A stretch of 13,844 nt of DNA, from NCBI GenBank assembly GCA_027382625.1, contig JAJKFJ010024512.1, forward strand, positions 1 to 13,844, given 5' to 3'. A model generated the notes under the pieces. It was not told the DNA's origin, did not search any database, and saw nothing but the letters and a program-made list of their open reading frames with translations. Source of the stretch: Tetmemena sp. SeJ-2015. Its lineage: Eukaryota; Ciliophora; Spirotrichea; Sporadotrichida; Oxytrichidae. Both the position numbers and the translations under genes were made by a program. Positions 1-7,846 of this stretch are shown in pieces. Positions within the stretch are counted from its first letter, which is position 1. Every line of letters begins with the position of its first letter.

Positions 1-381
1 ACAGACGTCACCTTCCTAGAAGACTTTAGATTGCCTGTTTAGGGTTAAAATTTAGCATGATTATAAGTATTAATAAAGAAATTAATTATACACAACTTAT
101 TTTCACTTTCTTATCATATTATGGGGTATGAATGCATTTCTAAATTCTTTTAGAACTGCTAACTTCTATTTCTAAACAATTAGAAATATTGTCTAAAAAA
201 ATAGATAAATGAAACTTGCGAATATGCTCTGATGCTTTAAAAACAATATAAATATTCACACTTTTAGTGTCTGGCAGCCTAATTATCCTGAAAACAAAAA
301 TTTCGATTAAAATTTATGAAATTAATATTTTTAATATTCTAGAGAATTTAATATAAAATATTCGGTTGTATGAAAAGATCA
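1..381. other. A+T-rich stretch without a recognisable gene
   Basis: I see no convincing coding frame, RNA gene, repeat or regulatory motif here. It is A+T-rich sequence with short homopolymers. It lies downstream of the minus-strand gene remnant that ends near 382, so it may hold that gene's 3' flank. Confidence 0.4.
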
Positions 382-946
382 AGTAGAGACTTTAAAAAAG
401 TGATATATATTATATAGCTGTTTAAATAATATGATATTTTTAATTTTTAATGGTGGGATCCATTACCATGAAAATCTTTGTGAAGCTCCTTAGTTTAGTT
501 ACTTCTGCTGATAGTTTGCATATTTAAATCTTGGGTACATTTCTCTTTCAAAATTTAGAGTAGACTAATTTACAGTAGATTGCTTTTTATAGTTTTAGCT
601 GGTAAGTGTTGTTATAGTTTTTTGCTATCTTAAATTGATCTGATGTTGCCAAAAGTGTTCATTTTTGTGTGTATTCTATTTTTTTTCTTGACCTCTGAAA
701 TTAGCTTGTCATTTTTTGTGGTTTAGGTTGCTCTCCTTTTTCCCGAATCTTAGCCTTGACTTTTTCAAAGGTGTATAAGTGCTCCCGCAAAAAGAGGGGT
801 TTGGGTTGCTGCTATTGCTATTGTTAGTTCTGTTGAGTACTACATTTTAAATTAAAGATATTTAATATTAAAACGAATTAAATATAGCAAAATTACTAAG
901 ACTCGAACAGCTTCTATTCTTTTTTAAATGAGAAGATGATGTTATG
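382..946 (-). pseudogene. Gln-rich gene remnant in ciliate code, two overlapping frames
   Basis: Unrecognised protein, readable only if TAA/TAG encode Gln. Frame A runs from 946 to a TGA at 661-659 (95 sense codons). It contains a Gln run at 806-826 built from TAA, CAA, TAG and CAG codons, then a Lys/Glu-rich part (FEKVKAKIREKGEQPKPQK). Frame B runs from 708 to 382 (109 codons, then TGA) with seven in-frame TAA/TAG codons and a basic, Gln/Asn-rich sequence (for example LNFEREMYPRFKYANYQQKQ). The frames overlap at 662-708. An indel in the eight-T tract at 679-686 would join A to B, so this may be one gene with a frameshift, or a sequencing error in a homopolymer. No convincing start codon was found in frame A. 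That it is coding rests on composition; function is unknown. Confidence 0.45.
806..826 (-). repeat. Polyglutamine tract with mixed TAA/TAG/CAA/CAG codons
   Basis: On the minus strand the codons from 826 down to 806 are TAA CAA TAG CAA TAG CAG CAA, preceded by CAA CAG AAC and followed by CCC AAA CCC. All seven are Gln if UAR is reassigned. A Gln homopolymer using all four triplets interchangeably is what a ciliate-type code predicts. In the standard code the same stretch would carry three stops. Confidence 0.6.
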
Positions 947-964
947 TCAATTATAAATTATTGA

Positions 965-1363
965 AAGGCAGCTTTAAGAATCTCAATAAAAATTAACTTC
1001 TCTATAGGTCTTGATGCCAATTAAATAATTTATTTACATTTTAGCATAAAATTAAACTTTCAAAAATATGAAATAATCTCAGAAAAATTAAAAAGAAATT
1101 TGTAAATTTTTGCAGTAATAACTCGTTGGGGATTTAGATATTTTGCAAAAGCAAGAATATCTATTTATTATTTGTTTTTTTTTCTTTCAAGCTCTTACGA
1201 ACAATCCTAACTTTACTGGAGTATTGTTTCCGATTCAATATTAATTAATATTTTATTCGAAGACCAGCACACAGAAAACCAAAAAGAGAAAGAAGATAAA
1301 TAGTTTGAAATTAGAATGCTGAGATAAATAATTAAAATAATAATCAAAATTTATTAAATTTGA
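965..1363 (+). CDS. Hypothetical membrane-type open frame (ciliate code, no start seen)
   Basis: Open for 132 codons between TGA at 962-964 and TGA at 1361-1363, with several in-frame TAA/TAG read as Gln. The middle has a hydrophobic stretch (ISIYYLFFFLSSS) that could be a membrane helix. It is followed by a strongly charged part (EDQHTENQKEKEDKQFEIRM), which is unlike random A+T-rich translation. I do not recognise the family. The 9-mer AACTCGTTG (1120-1128) lies inside it in the phase Thr-Arg-Trp, the same phase in which this 9-mer starts the repeat copies at 1676 and 10684. The first part may therefore belong with the gene fragment at 1677 and the rest may be an insertion. The start is unknown. 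Confidence 0.32.
1120..1128 (+). repeat. 9-bp direct repeat AACTCGTTG (possible pointer)
   Basis: The same 9-mer is found at 1676-1684 and 10684-10692, where it marks the left edge of both copies of the long direct repeat. Joining 1120 to 1676 would remove 556 bp and keep the upstream open frame in phase with the gene fragment that follows. This resembles a pointer pair at an internal eliminated sequence of ciliate germline DNA. The elimination itself is inference. Confidence 0.3.
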
Positions 1364-1495
1364 GCAGAACAGGTATTCTATGTTGGATAGATTTAAAAAA
1401 AATCATTTGAGATTATTTGATATTAATTATTGATTTTATTCATTTCATAAAAATAGAATAGAGAAATAGAAATTTAATGCAAAAACATTCACTGA

Positions 1496-1690
1496 TTATA
1501 AATAAATATTTTAAATAAAATAGTTTTAGAAATTTTAAAATTAAATTTAATCTTTATTAAATAAGAAATTTAAAATATAGGGATTCGAGAATTGAACCAA
1601 AATAGGTTTGGCAAGGGATAGAGGCAGGATTACTATGAGTTCATTTTTGGTGGCCCTGAAAATGATGGATGCAACAACTCGTTGTGTTGA
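1496..1690 (+). CDS. Short coding-like segment before repeat copy 1
   Basis: 64 open codons (TAA/TAG as Gln) between TGA at 1493-1495 and TGA at 1688-1690. The 3' part is more G+C-rich than its surroundings and reads as a normal hydrophilic protein (for example KGQRQDYYEFIFGGPENDGC). It is in the same frame as the 965-1363 ORF, separated by three TGA codons (1361, about 1420 and 1493), so the two could be one frame if UGA is sense. An opposite-strand frame here is also open, so the orientation is not secure. Family not recognised. Confidence 0.22.
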
Positions 1691-2256
1691 TAGATAAAGT
1701 AAGAGACTGACTCTCAAATCTTATTTTAGTAATGAGGAAGATATTTATAGGAAGTTATACAATCTTGCAGCTTGAAGACAACCTAAAGAGGCGTAGCGCT
1801 TGAGGTTTAAGAAGGAAGCAATAAAATCTTTCTCAATAACTCGTCCTTTAGAGTATTTTAGAATTGAAGAAAGAGTTTGGACTTAAGCACTCAGAGAATT
1901 TACTGAGGCGGCATTAAGCGTTTAGTCAACGACCTATCGATCTCTTTTATACATTGAAAGGATTTAATTTCCCCTTAAGACAATATTTAAATTAAATCTT
2001 CAATATTGCTCTTATTGAAGATGTTTTAGATAGATTTCAGTCAGTGAATAAATCAATCAAGATAAATAACAATTTTATGTTGTTTATTATATTTAAATAT
2101 AAACCAAGATATTAGTAGCCAAAGAGTTGAAATATATCCGATTTAGTTAAAGGGTTGCAGAACTATTTACGAACTCAAAAGACTATTAGCTTGAAATTCT
2201 AGTTGAGTGTCTCAAAAAATTTGAGAATCCAAGCTGAATTAATATAATTCTCATGA
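1677..2256 (+). pseudogene. Gene fragment A, copy 1 (conserved frame, disrupted)
   Basis: Unrecognised, mostly helical-looking protein in ciliate code. Frame 1 starts at the 9-mer (Thr-Arg-Cys-Val-Asp), reads RLTLKSYFSNEEDIYRKLYN, meets TGA at 1773-1775, then continues as EYFRIEERVWTQALREFTEA to TGA at 2016-2018. A 2-nt difference from copy 2 near 1958 shifts the frame; the second part (NQIFNIALIEDVLDRFQSVN) continues to TGA at 2128-2130 and on to 2254-2256. Copy 2 keeps the same residues or conservative changes in the same frames, with several in-frame 3-nt indels, which supports past coding. The TGAs at 1773 and 2128 are shared with copy 2, so they are old stops or sense codons. TGA apart, no start codon is evident at the left edge, as expected if the 5' part lies elsewhere. 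Confidence 0.5.
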
Positions 2257-2837
2257 ATAATTCACAGACTTGATCGAATTTGAATAATGATTCGACTATT
2301 TCATTAATTTCTTTTATTTAAAAACTCTTTAAAAAAATGATTGCATTCTTAATCAATCATTAAATATCATATTTTTACATATATTTTGAAGGCCCTCATT
2401 TAGGAAAATAATTTTTAAGTAATTAGGAAAATGATTTTCTTGGTTAAATTATTTATCTTTAAAAAATAGAAATAACCTTCCAAAAATGCAAGCATAATAA
2501 TTTCAAATAAAAGAAAACTTAATTTATTTTATCACTCTTAAAAAATATAAAAGTTACAGACTTTTTATAATTGTAAATTAATTTATTTATTTATATCTAA
2601 TTTGAAATAGGATAAAAATTAGTTTGAGTCACTTCCTAATTTTTATTTTAAAATTTTTGTTTTAGTTTTTTTCACTTCAGTCGTAATTATGAAATATATT
2701 TTAGTTATTTTCTATATTTACCTAATGTATTTATGGCTAAGAATGGTGATAAACAATGTAAAATCAAAATTATTTCTATAATGTTCAAGAATATATAGAA
2801 AGATTCTATTTAAGGATGTTTTTACAAATATAAATAT
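2257..2837. other. A+T-rich spacer inside repeat copy 1
   Basis: No gene is claimed. The sequence aligns with 11212-11806, but the differences I counted between copies are spread evenly over the three codon positions, and no frame stays convincingly protein-like. This suggests non-coding or fully decayed sequence. Confidence 0.45.
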
Positions 2838-3045
2838 CTGGGGTGGGGGACGGAAGTTAACCTCATCCTATTTTATGGTAAAAAAAAAAACTCAAAAATT
2901 GCTTATTTAGGTTAAAATCGGGCGAAAATCCCAAAAATGCCAAAAAATGAAGCGATTTTAGCTTTTGAAATTACCTTGAGGGTCAAAATTTATGATTTCA
3001 GATTTTTCTGAAATTAGCTAAAACCATACTATAAGTCTAATTTAC
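2838..3045 (+). repeat. Left inverted arm of foldback element 1, copy 1
   Basis: Pairs with the reverse complement of 3491-3689. The inner end (ACCATACTATAAGTCTAATT) is an almost exact reverse complement of the start of the right arm. The outer part is more diverged, with several mismatches and indels. Confidence 0.8.
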
Positions 3046-3300
3046 CTATAAAAGATATCATTTACATGATGTTGGACTATTTTACTCCTTAACTAAACTA
3101 TCCCTTCATTCATCTAATCTTACTTTTGGTTGTTTTCCTCTCTACCTTATCAGTATCTTACCTTGACTATATTTATTATGAAGAGATCTTACAAGTGAAA
3201 TACAAAATTAAGATAATATGATCTTTAGCTGTGTTTGATATCTAACTTAGATTTTAACTCAAATATAAGGGCTCGGCAATATTATTAAAGAGGAGTACGC

Positions 3301-3552
3301 ATGATACACATGGCTTATTTTAGAATTGGCATTAAAATTTTAGCAAATTTAGTGCTATATTTAAGCCAATTCTGTTGCAATTTAATTTATATTTGGCGAA
3401 CTCTTTTGAAGAAGATGACTATTGAATTGCATAAATGTGAATTTGTGCTTAAAGAGGCTAAGAATACCGAGGGAGATGAAAAAAAATAATGTAAATTAGA
3501 CTTATAGTATGGTTTTCGCTAATTTCAGAAAATACGACATCATAAATTTTGA
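3301..3552 (+). CDS. Small open frame inside foldback element 1, copy 1
   Basis: ATG at 3301. In the standard code it ends at TAA 3487-3489 (62 aa); with TAA/TAG as Gln it runs to TGA 3550-3552 (83 aa). The N-terminal half is hydrophobic (ILANLVLYLSQFCCNLIYIW) and the C-terminal half is charged (TIELHKCEFVLKEAKNTEGD). The last part lies in the right inverted arm. In copy 2 the matching frame is open (12258-12512), but the ATG is lost to an insertion. Changes between copies are about four synonymous and at least eight replacing, so I see no sign of purifying selection. It is not a recognised transposase and may be a chance ORF. Confidence 0.2.
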
Positions 3553-3689
3553 CCCTCAAGGAAATTTCAAAAGCAAAAATCGCCTCATTTTTTGGTATTT
3601 TCGTCCAATTTTGGCATGAATGGGCGCTTTTTAAGCTTTTTTTACCAGCAAATATTGGGGAAGTTAACTTCCTTCCCTCCCCTCCCCCC
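3491..3689 (-). repeat. Right inverted arm of foldback element 1, copy 1
   Basis: Reverse complement of the left arm at 2838-3045. The arm ends in a C-rich stretch at 3671-3689. It contains the GGAAGTTAAC block in inverted orientation near 3660-3675. Confidence 0.8.
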
Positions 3690-4237
3690 TAATATTTAAT
3701 AATTTAAGTTTATTTTTATTTTTATGAATTTATACATCCTAAATTCCTTTTTAAAATTTTAATTTTATGATCTTACTAGTTTCCATATACTCCAAATCAG
3801 ATAAATCTATTTTTTAAAATTTAGGATAATTAGAGAAATATTTCTTGAATATAGTAAAAAAAATTCTAAACATAATCTGAAAAATTGGACTAGACAAAAA
3901 ATTTTGGGCAAAAATACAATATCTAAATATTAATTAATCTTTATTTCTGTATTCATAATAAACTTAATTTTAAAAATGGTAAGAAGCATATAAGATTTGT
4001 TTGCTTCGTTCAAGGCCTAATCAAAGGAATTATTTAAATTTCCTAATAGTTTAATTAGTCGAATGAATGCTTAATAACTAAAAAAGCAGCAATTTGAGTT
4101 CATTAAATGGTTATTATTTTTTTCTTAATTCTTTACAGCTTTAACGAAGCTAAATTATTATTATTAAAAAAGTTTATCTTTAAATTTTATAGAGAGATTT
4201 TCTAAGGTAATAAGTTAATAACTATAATAACAATAAA
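3690..4237. other. A+T-rich spacer upstream of gene B, copy 1
   Basis: No coding frame is claimed. The segment aligns with 12639-13189 in copy 2. The part just before the ATG at 4238 is A-rich (AACAATAAA before ATG), as is common in ciliate 5' leaders. No promoter element could be identified. Confidence 0.4.
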
Positions 4238-4884
4238 ATGGAAAAGCAAATTAAGACTAAAAAAGAAAAAATAATTTATAAAGGGGAGCAAATAAAATCC
4301 TCCTTTGTTGTACTAAAGTCTTCACTTTAAGAAGCATAAGAAACTCGAGATTAATCCATAGATAATTTTGTAAAATCAATTCTCTCTCTCCAAAAATTTG
4401 ATAAAAAAGAGAAGGAAAGGGCAGAACGATAATCGCTCTCTTTACTCATAACATTTGGAAAATTATAATTTGAGTTTAATTAAATTTAATCACCAAGTTG
4501 AATGTTTTGAAAACCCTGGAGGATATTAACCCTGAAGATTTCGATTTCGACATTTTTACTTTGAAAGATAAAATTTTAAAGGAGGATTAAAACTTATGTG
4601 ATTTCACTTTTACTATCTTTAGTGTGTGGCTGGTTTACAAAAAGCAGATTTGAGCTATTATTTTCTAAGATCGTTCATTTCTTAATTTCGCTATTACATA
4701 TCAAGAAAGGCAAGGCGCAAACTCTGTAGAATTCTATTTTGCTTTAGAAGTTATGAAAAAATTACTATACTTATAAAATATAAACAAATTTTCGATGATA
4801 AAGGTCTCTATTATAAATTGTGTTTTAATGAAAAGGCTATTGGAGTTAGCTATGTTATCCCCAAAATAAAATTCAATTTAAGCT
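4238..4884 (+). pseudogene. Gene B, copy 1 (ciliate-code gene, frameshifted)
   Basis: Unrecognised protein. ATG at 4238 (MEKQIKTKKEK) and the start context are shared with copy 2 at 13190. The first frame is open to about 4435 (SLQEAQETRDQSIDNFVKSI, then a Lys/Glu-rich part). Relative to copy 2 one base is missing near 4430, so the next part is in another frame: NPEDFDFDIFTLKDKILKED, then TGA at 4651-4653 where copy 2 has TAA. A second missing base in the A tract near 4755 shifts the frame again. In the roughly 90 codons of 4484-4756 about 20 differ between copies, eight synonymously and most others conservatively; 4517-4650 is especially well conserved. The gene was probably functional before copying and is now broken here. 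The copy-2 frame would end in TGA at 4883 in this copy, while another frame stays open to about 4912. Confidence 0.55.
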
Positions 4885-4924
4885 GAAATCCTCTCTGAAC
4901 TAACACTAAGAGTTGAATAACTGA

Positions 4925-5518
4925 TTTTAACTACTAAAAATTTATATTTTAGATTACTAAGCTCAGCACTCTAGAAGTAGAAGAATTGAAGGTGAAAGTT
5001 TTAATGGACATTTTTTTATTTAAGCTATTCTAACTAAATTAAAATATTAAGATTTAAGAATTTAAATGAGGAATGCACCCAACACATTTCGATAATTAAA
5101 TCATTATTAGTAGTAGAAATAAATATATTTTTCACTTATAAAAATGATTGTTAACAACCTCATCACAGGTTTTATTTGGAGAGATTTTAAAATAGGTGAC
5201 TAAATTGCCAGAAATTTAATATCTTATAGGGGGCAACTGAGAAATAAATTATAAAATATTTTACTTTAATTTTAAGAAATAGATTTATAATGGATATTGG
5301 ATTTTAAAACCTAATGCTCTGCCTTTCATTTTAATATTTTATTTTCATAGCACATCTAAGAAGCTGTCTAATCCTATTAAGAAGATGAATTTTTTGGGTT
5401 TATATGCTTCTCAAAAATTATTTTAAGTGAGGAATTCGATATGTAAGTTTCAAATACAGTGAGTAAAGATAAAATTTTGGATTTCGAGATGATGCTTTAT
5501 TGTTTTAGAAATTCATGA
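4925..5518 (+). CDS. Hypothetical 197-codon open frame (ciliate code)
   Basis: One of the longest TGA-free frames in the window, between TGA at 4922-4924 and TGA at 5516-5518. It has about two dozen TAA/TAG codons read as Gln. Examples of its sequence are RDFKIGDQIARNLISYRGQL and ILSEEFDMQVSNTVSKDKIL. It follows gene B closely on the same strand and could be the 3' part of the same gene in another frame. An alternative frame starting near 4952 (ITKLSTLEVEELKVKVLMDI) is also protein-like for about 38 codons, after a possible 3' splice site (ATATTTTAG, ending at 4952). No family recognised. No copy-2 sequence is available to test it because the window ends. Confidence 0.33.
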
Positions 5519-5615
5519 TTAATTAAAGTAGGTTCATGATAAATAGTTCTTTCGCTTTCTTCATCAATTTTCTGTCATATTTTACTGCTTATAATTTTTA
5601 TGTACTCTATGAAAA

Positions 5616-5635
5616 CAGTATATATATATATACTG
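5616..5635. repeat. Perfect 20-bp palindrome with TA core
   Basis: CAGTA, five TA steps, then TACTG: exactly self-complementary. It lies in the A+T-rich gap between the 4925-5518 frame and foldback element 2. It may simply be a TA microsatellite with symmetrical ends. Confidence 0.7.
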
Positions 5636-5779
5636 CTAGTCTTCTCATCAGTTTCTTTTTCTGAGATCACCAGATTGCTTAGAATATTAAAAATTTGCTA
5701 GGTTGCGTCATAATACATTTCCATTTTTTTCCTCATTTTTAATTACTAGAAATGATTTAGAAAATTTAATTAAAATAAT

Positions 5780-5905
5780 GGGGGGGGCCTTTCCTCGTCA
5801 TCCACTGTTTTCATGAAAATATGAAATATCACTGTCTAGCCTAAAATTAGCCAAAAACACCAATTTTTTAGTCCTAATTCAATTTTAGAGGGCTTATCAT
5901 GATAA
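5780..5905 (+). repeat. Left inverted arm of foldback element 2
   Basis: Reverse complement of 6465-6587. Mismatches are few and scattered (two or three near the inner GGGCTTATCATGAT end, one each near 5862 and 5828). Confidence 0.88.
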
Positions 5906-6464
5906 TATTCATTAATTTTGAAAACATTTGGAATCTTCGGGAAATATTCATTTATAAAAAATTAAATTTTAAAGGAGTGGCTTTATACTTTAGGATAATT
6001 AATTCATTCACAAGTTGAAGATATCTAATGTAAAAAATAAAATGTACTCAAACCAACTTATCATAGTTTTCGAGTCTTTTTCATTTTTAGTATTCCCTAA
6101 TAGCATAATCTGAGATAAAAGATATATCTAAGCCAACTTATTTCATTAAATAAAATTGTGCTTTGATTGTATGATTAAATATGAAATTTCATGTATTCTA
6201 GATTTCTTTCAAAATATTCTAGAATTGAATATCGAAGCCTTAGTTTATAAATAGCTTTAAGCATTTTTAAAGGAAATTCATCTCATTTATAAATGTTTTT
6301 GTAGCATTGATATTTTTCGTAGATAATTATTATGTTATATTTTGAAAACATATATTTTTATTCAATAAGATAAAGTCTTTGTTCTATAAAATTGCATTAA
6401 AGAAAAAAAATTTTATCTGACGGATTCTAAAAAATTAAGCTCTATTTTCTAAATTAAAGAAGAT

Positions 6465-6587
6465 GATCATGATAAGCCCTATGAAATTGAATTAGGACTA
6501 AAAAATTGATGTTTTTGGCTAATTTTAGGCTAGACAGTGATTTTTCATATTTTCATGAAAACAGTGGATGACGAGGAAAGGCCCCCC
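6465..6587 (-). repeat. Right inverted arm of foldback element 2
   Basis: Reverse complement of 5780-5905, ending in GGCCCCCC before A-rich flanking DNA. The C run is two bases shorter than the G run at the left end. Confidence 0.88.
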
Positions 6588-6865
6588 AAAAATAATTAAT
6601 CTTTTGGTTCAAATTTATTAAGAATATGCTAATCATAATTTAATGTTGCCTTAGTTTTTATAAGATTATAAGTATAATTAATCTTTAATAGAGAAATAAT
6701 GTAAGAATTAGATTAATATTGATTGCCTTAAATGACATTACTTTTTAAGATTCTGTATTAAGTTTTTACGAATAAATTAGTAAACTATTAAGTGAAAATT
6801 TTTAATTCATTTAAAAACTATGATTATTAAGTTTTGAACTCTAAGAGACAAAGTTTCTTAATTGA
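6588..6865. other. A+T-rich gap after foldback element 2
   Basis: No gene, RNA or repeat recognised beyond the flanking AAAATAAT of element 2. Confidence 0.4.
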
Positions 6866-7272
6866 AGCATAAATAAAAAGAAATATCAAGAGGAGAAAGA
6901 GGATGCAAAAACTCAAAATATAGAATCCAATTTATCTATCTACTCAGAAGTTAGCATCTCGGGAATCTTGAAAGGATGAAAACTTCAGATAAAATCATAG
7001 TGAAAAACCTTAAAGATGTCCAAATTTTGAAAATAGTGATGAGACACGTAATAAGAACTGACTGGCATTTGAAGCGTCAAAAAATATAATTAATTTTTAA
7101 TATAACTTAGTATCCCTTCAATTAAAAAAAATCTTCTTTAAAACCTCTCATATTTTTAACTAAAGATTTTTAAATGCTTTTATAGTAAGAGTTAAGCGCA
7201 AGAAACAATTATTTTGGAGTGCGATTAATACACTAAATTACATTATTTGAGACACCTCTCAAGAATGTTTGA
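6866..7272 (+). pseudogene. Start of a plus-strand gene-like region, two overlapping frames
   Basis: First frame 6866-6979 (36 sense codons, TGA at 6977) is very hydrophilic (YQEEKEDAKTQNIESNLSIY). A second frame begins with ATG at 6976 (MKTSDKIIVKNLKDVQILKI) and runs 98 codons to TGA at 7270-7272; upstream of the ATG it is open back to 6838. A one-base shift near 6975 would fuse the two. From about 7090 on, the overlapping frame at 7073-7462 is more protein-like, so another shift or a short intron may lie around 7090. Family not recognised. The region probably forms the 5' part of the chain of frames that ends at 8708. Confidence 0.33.
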
Positions 7273-7846
7273 GAAGTGGGTTAGAGCTAAAAGCGTGGAA
7301 TAAATTTCCATTTACATTAAAATAATCAGATCTCTCTCGAGTCACTTATATAGTGTTTTCAACAATCCAAATATTGCTAAAATTAATTTAAAAAAAAATA
7401 TTTCAATAGAGGCAAAAGATAAAAATTATAATATTCTTTTACAAAGAATTTTTTATATGTGACTAAAGAAAAGAGTATGTTTTCTTGATATCTCTAATTT
7501 TGATAACTATTAAAAGTAAATTATGTTCCATTCATTTTTTAAATTATATTTATAATCGTGTTAGAGTTTTACTCAAGTATAAATTAAGAAATTACTCTAC
7601 ATTATTTTGCTGGGTGATTTTTATTATAATATTTATACATTAATAAGCGTCTTTATACATAGATTTTTGTGAAAGAAAAGTAAAATATTTTAATTATAAT
7701 TTTTATAAAAGTTACTTGCGTCAATTCTACTGAGCCTAGAACATTGCTTTTAATTATTTTTCCCATATAAAAGGTTAATTAAACAATATGCTAGTAAATG
7801 TCAGTCGGAAGAAATAGATATGTAAAGAAATAGATTTATAAATTGA
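7073..7846 (+). CDS. Hypothetical protein frame with two internal TGA codons
   Basis: Open from 7073 to TGA 7460-7462 (129 codons, for example LRHLSRMFEKWVRAKSVEQI), then in the same frame to TGA 7670-7672, then to TGA 7844-7846. All three sections look like one soluble-to-amphipathic protein; the last reads LLSLEHCFQLFFPYKRLIKQ followed by an acidic SEEIDMQ. TAA/TAG are frequent and read as Gln. If UGA is Trp, the frame is about 257 codons without a break; if UGA is stop, these are three separate or decayed pieces. No known domain recognised. It overlaps the ATG frame at 7798 in a different phase, so the switch between them lies around 7800-7960. Confidence 0.36.

Larger units (their letters stand above)
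2838..3689 (+). mobile_element. Foldback/MITE-like element 1, copy 1 (852 bp)
   Basis: Inverted arms of about 200 bp (2838-3045 and 3491-3689) flank a roughly 445 bp centre. The ends are G-rich on the left (CTGGGGTGGGGGACGGAAG) and C-rich on the right, with the shared block GGAAGTTAAC just inside. The left flank is ATAAATAT (2830-2837); the right flank (TAATATTT, 3690-3697) is a degraded version of it. Copy 2 keeps an exact duplication. The element is nested in the long direct repeat. It carries only a small open frame and no recognisable transposase, so it is probably non-autonomous. The 8-bp duplication length is known for hAT-type transposition, but such long arms are not typical of hAT, so the superfamily is left open. 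Confidence 0.8.
1676..4884 (+). repeat. Long direct repeat, copy 1 (about 3.2 kb)
   Basis: Nearly the whole stretch aligns, with substitutions and small indels, to 10684-13844 in the same orientation. The match begins at AACTCGTTG in both copies; sequence to the left is unrelated. It was followed until copy 2 reaches the window edge, so the true right end is unknown. The repeat contains a gene fragment (1677-2256), a foldback element (2838-3689) and the start of a second gene (4238 onward), with A+T-rich spacers. Identity is clearly high by eye, and highest in blocks near 1845-1950 and 4517-4650. The nested element is present in both copies, so it was there before the duplication. Confidence 0.9.
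5780..6587 (+). mobile_element. Foldback/MITE-like element 2 (808 bp)
   Basis: Starts with eight G (5780-5787) followed by CCTTTCCTCGTCATCCACTG and ends with the reverse complement and six C (6582-6587). The arms of about 125 bp (5780-5905 and 6465-6587) match with only a handful of mismatches by eye, and weaker similarity continues some 25 bp inward. AAAATAAT directly abuts the left end (5772-5779) and recurs one base outside the right end (6589-6596), a plausible 8-bp target-site duplication. The centre is A+T-rich, with only a 48-aa ciliate-code frame at 6028-6174 that I do not consider convincing. It is a separate family from element 1 but shares its architecture: G-rich tips, long arms and no transposase. 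The near-identical arms suggest a younger insertion than element 1. Confidence 0.85.

Noticed and set aside
895..915. GTTCGAGTC on the minus strand as a tRNA T-loop
   Set aside because: No matching acceptor stem or anticodon arm could be folded around it.
4511..4590. Resemblance of the FDFDIFTLKD segment of gene B to the start of cyclic nucleotide phosphodiesterase catalytic domains
   Set aside because: Only a short Phe-Asp motif agrees. The histidine motif YHNxxH expected about 60 residues later is absent, so no function is assigned.
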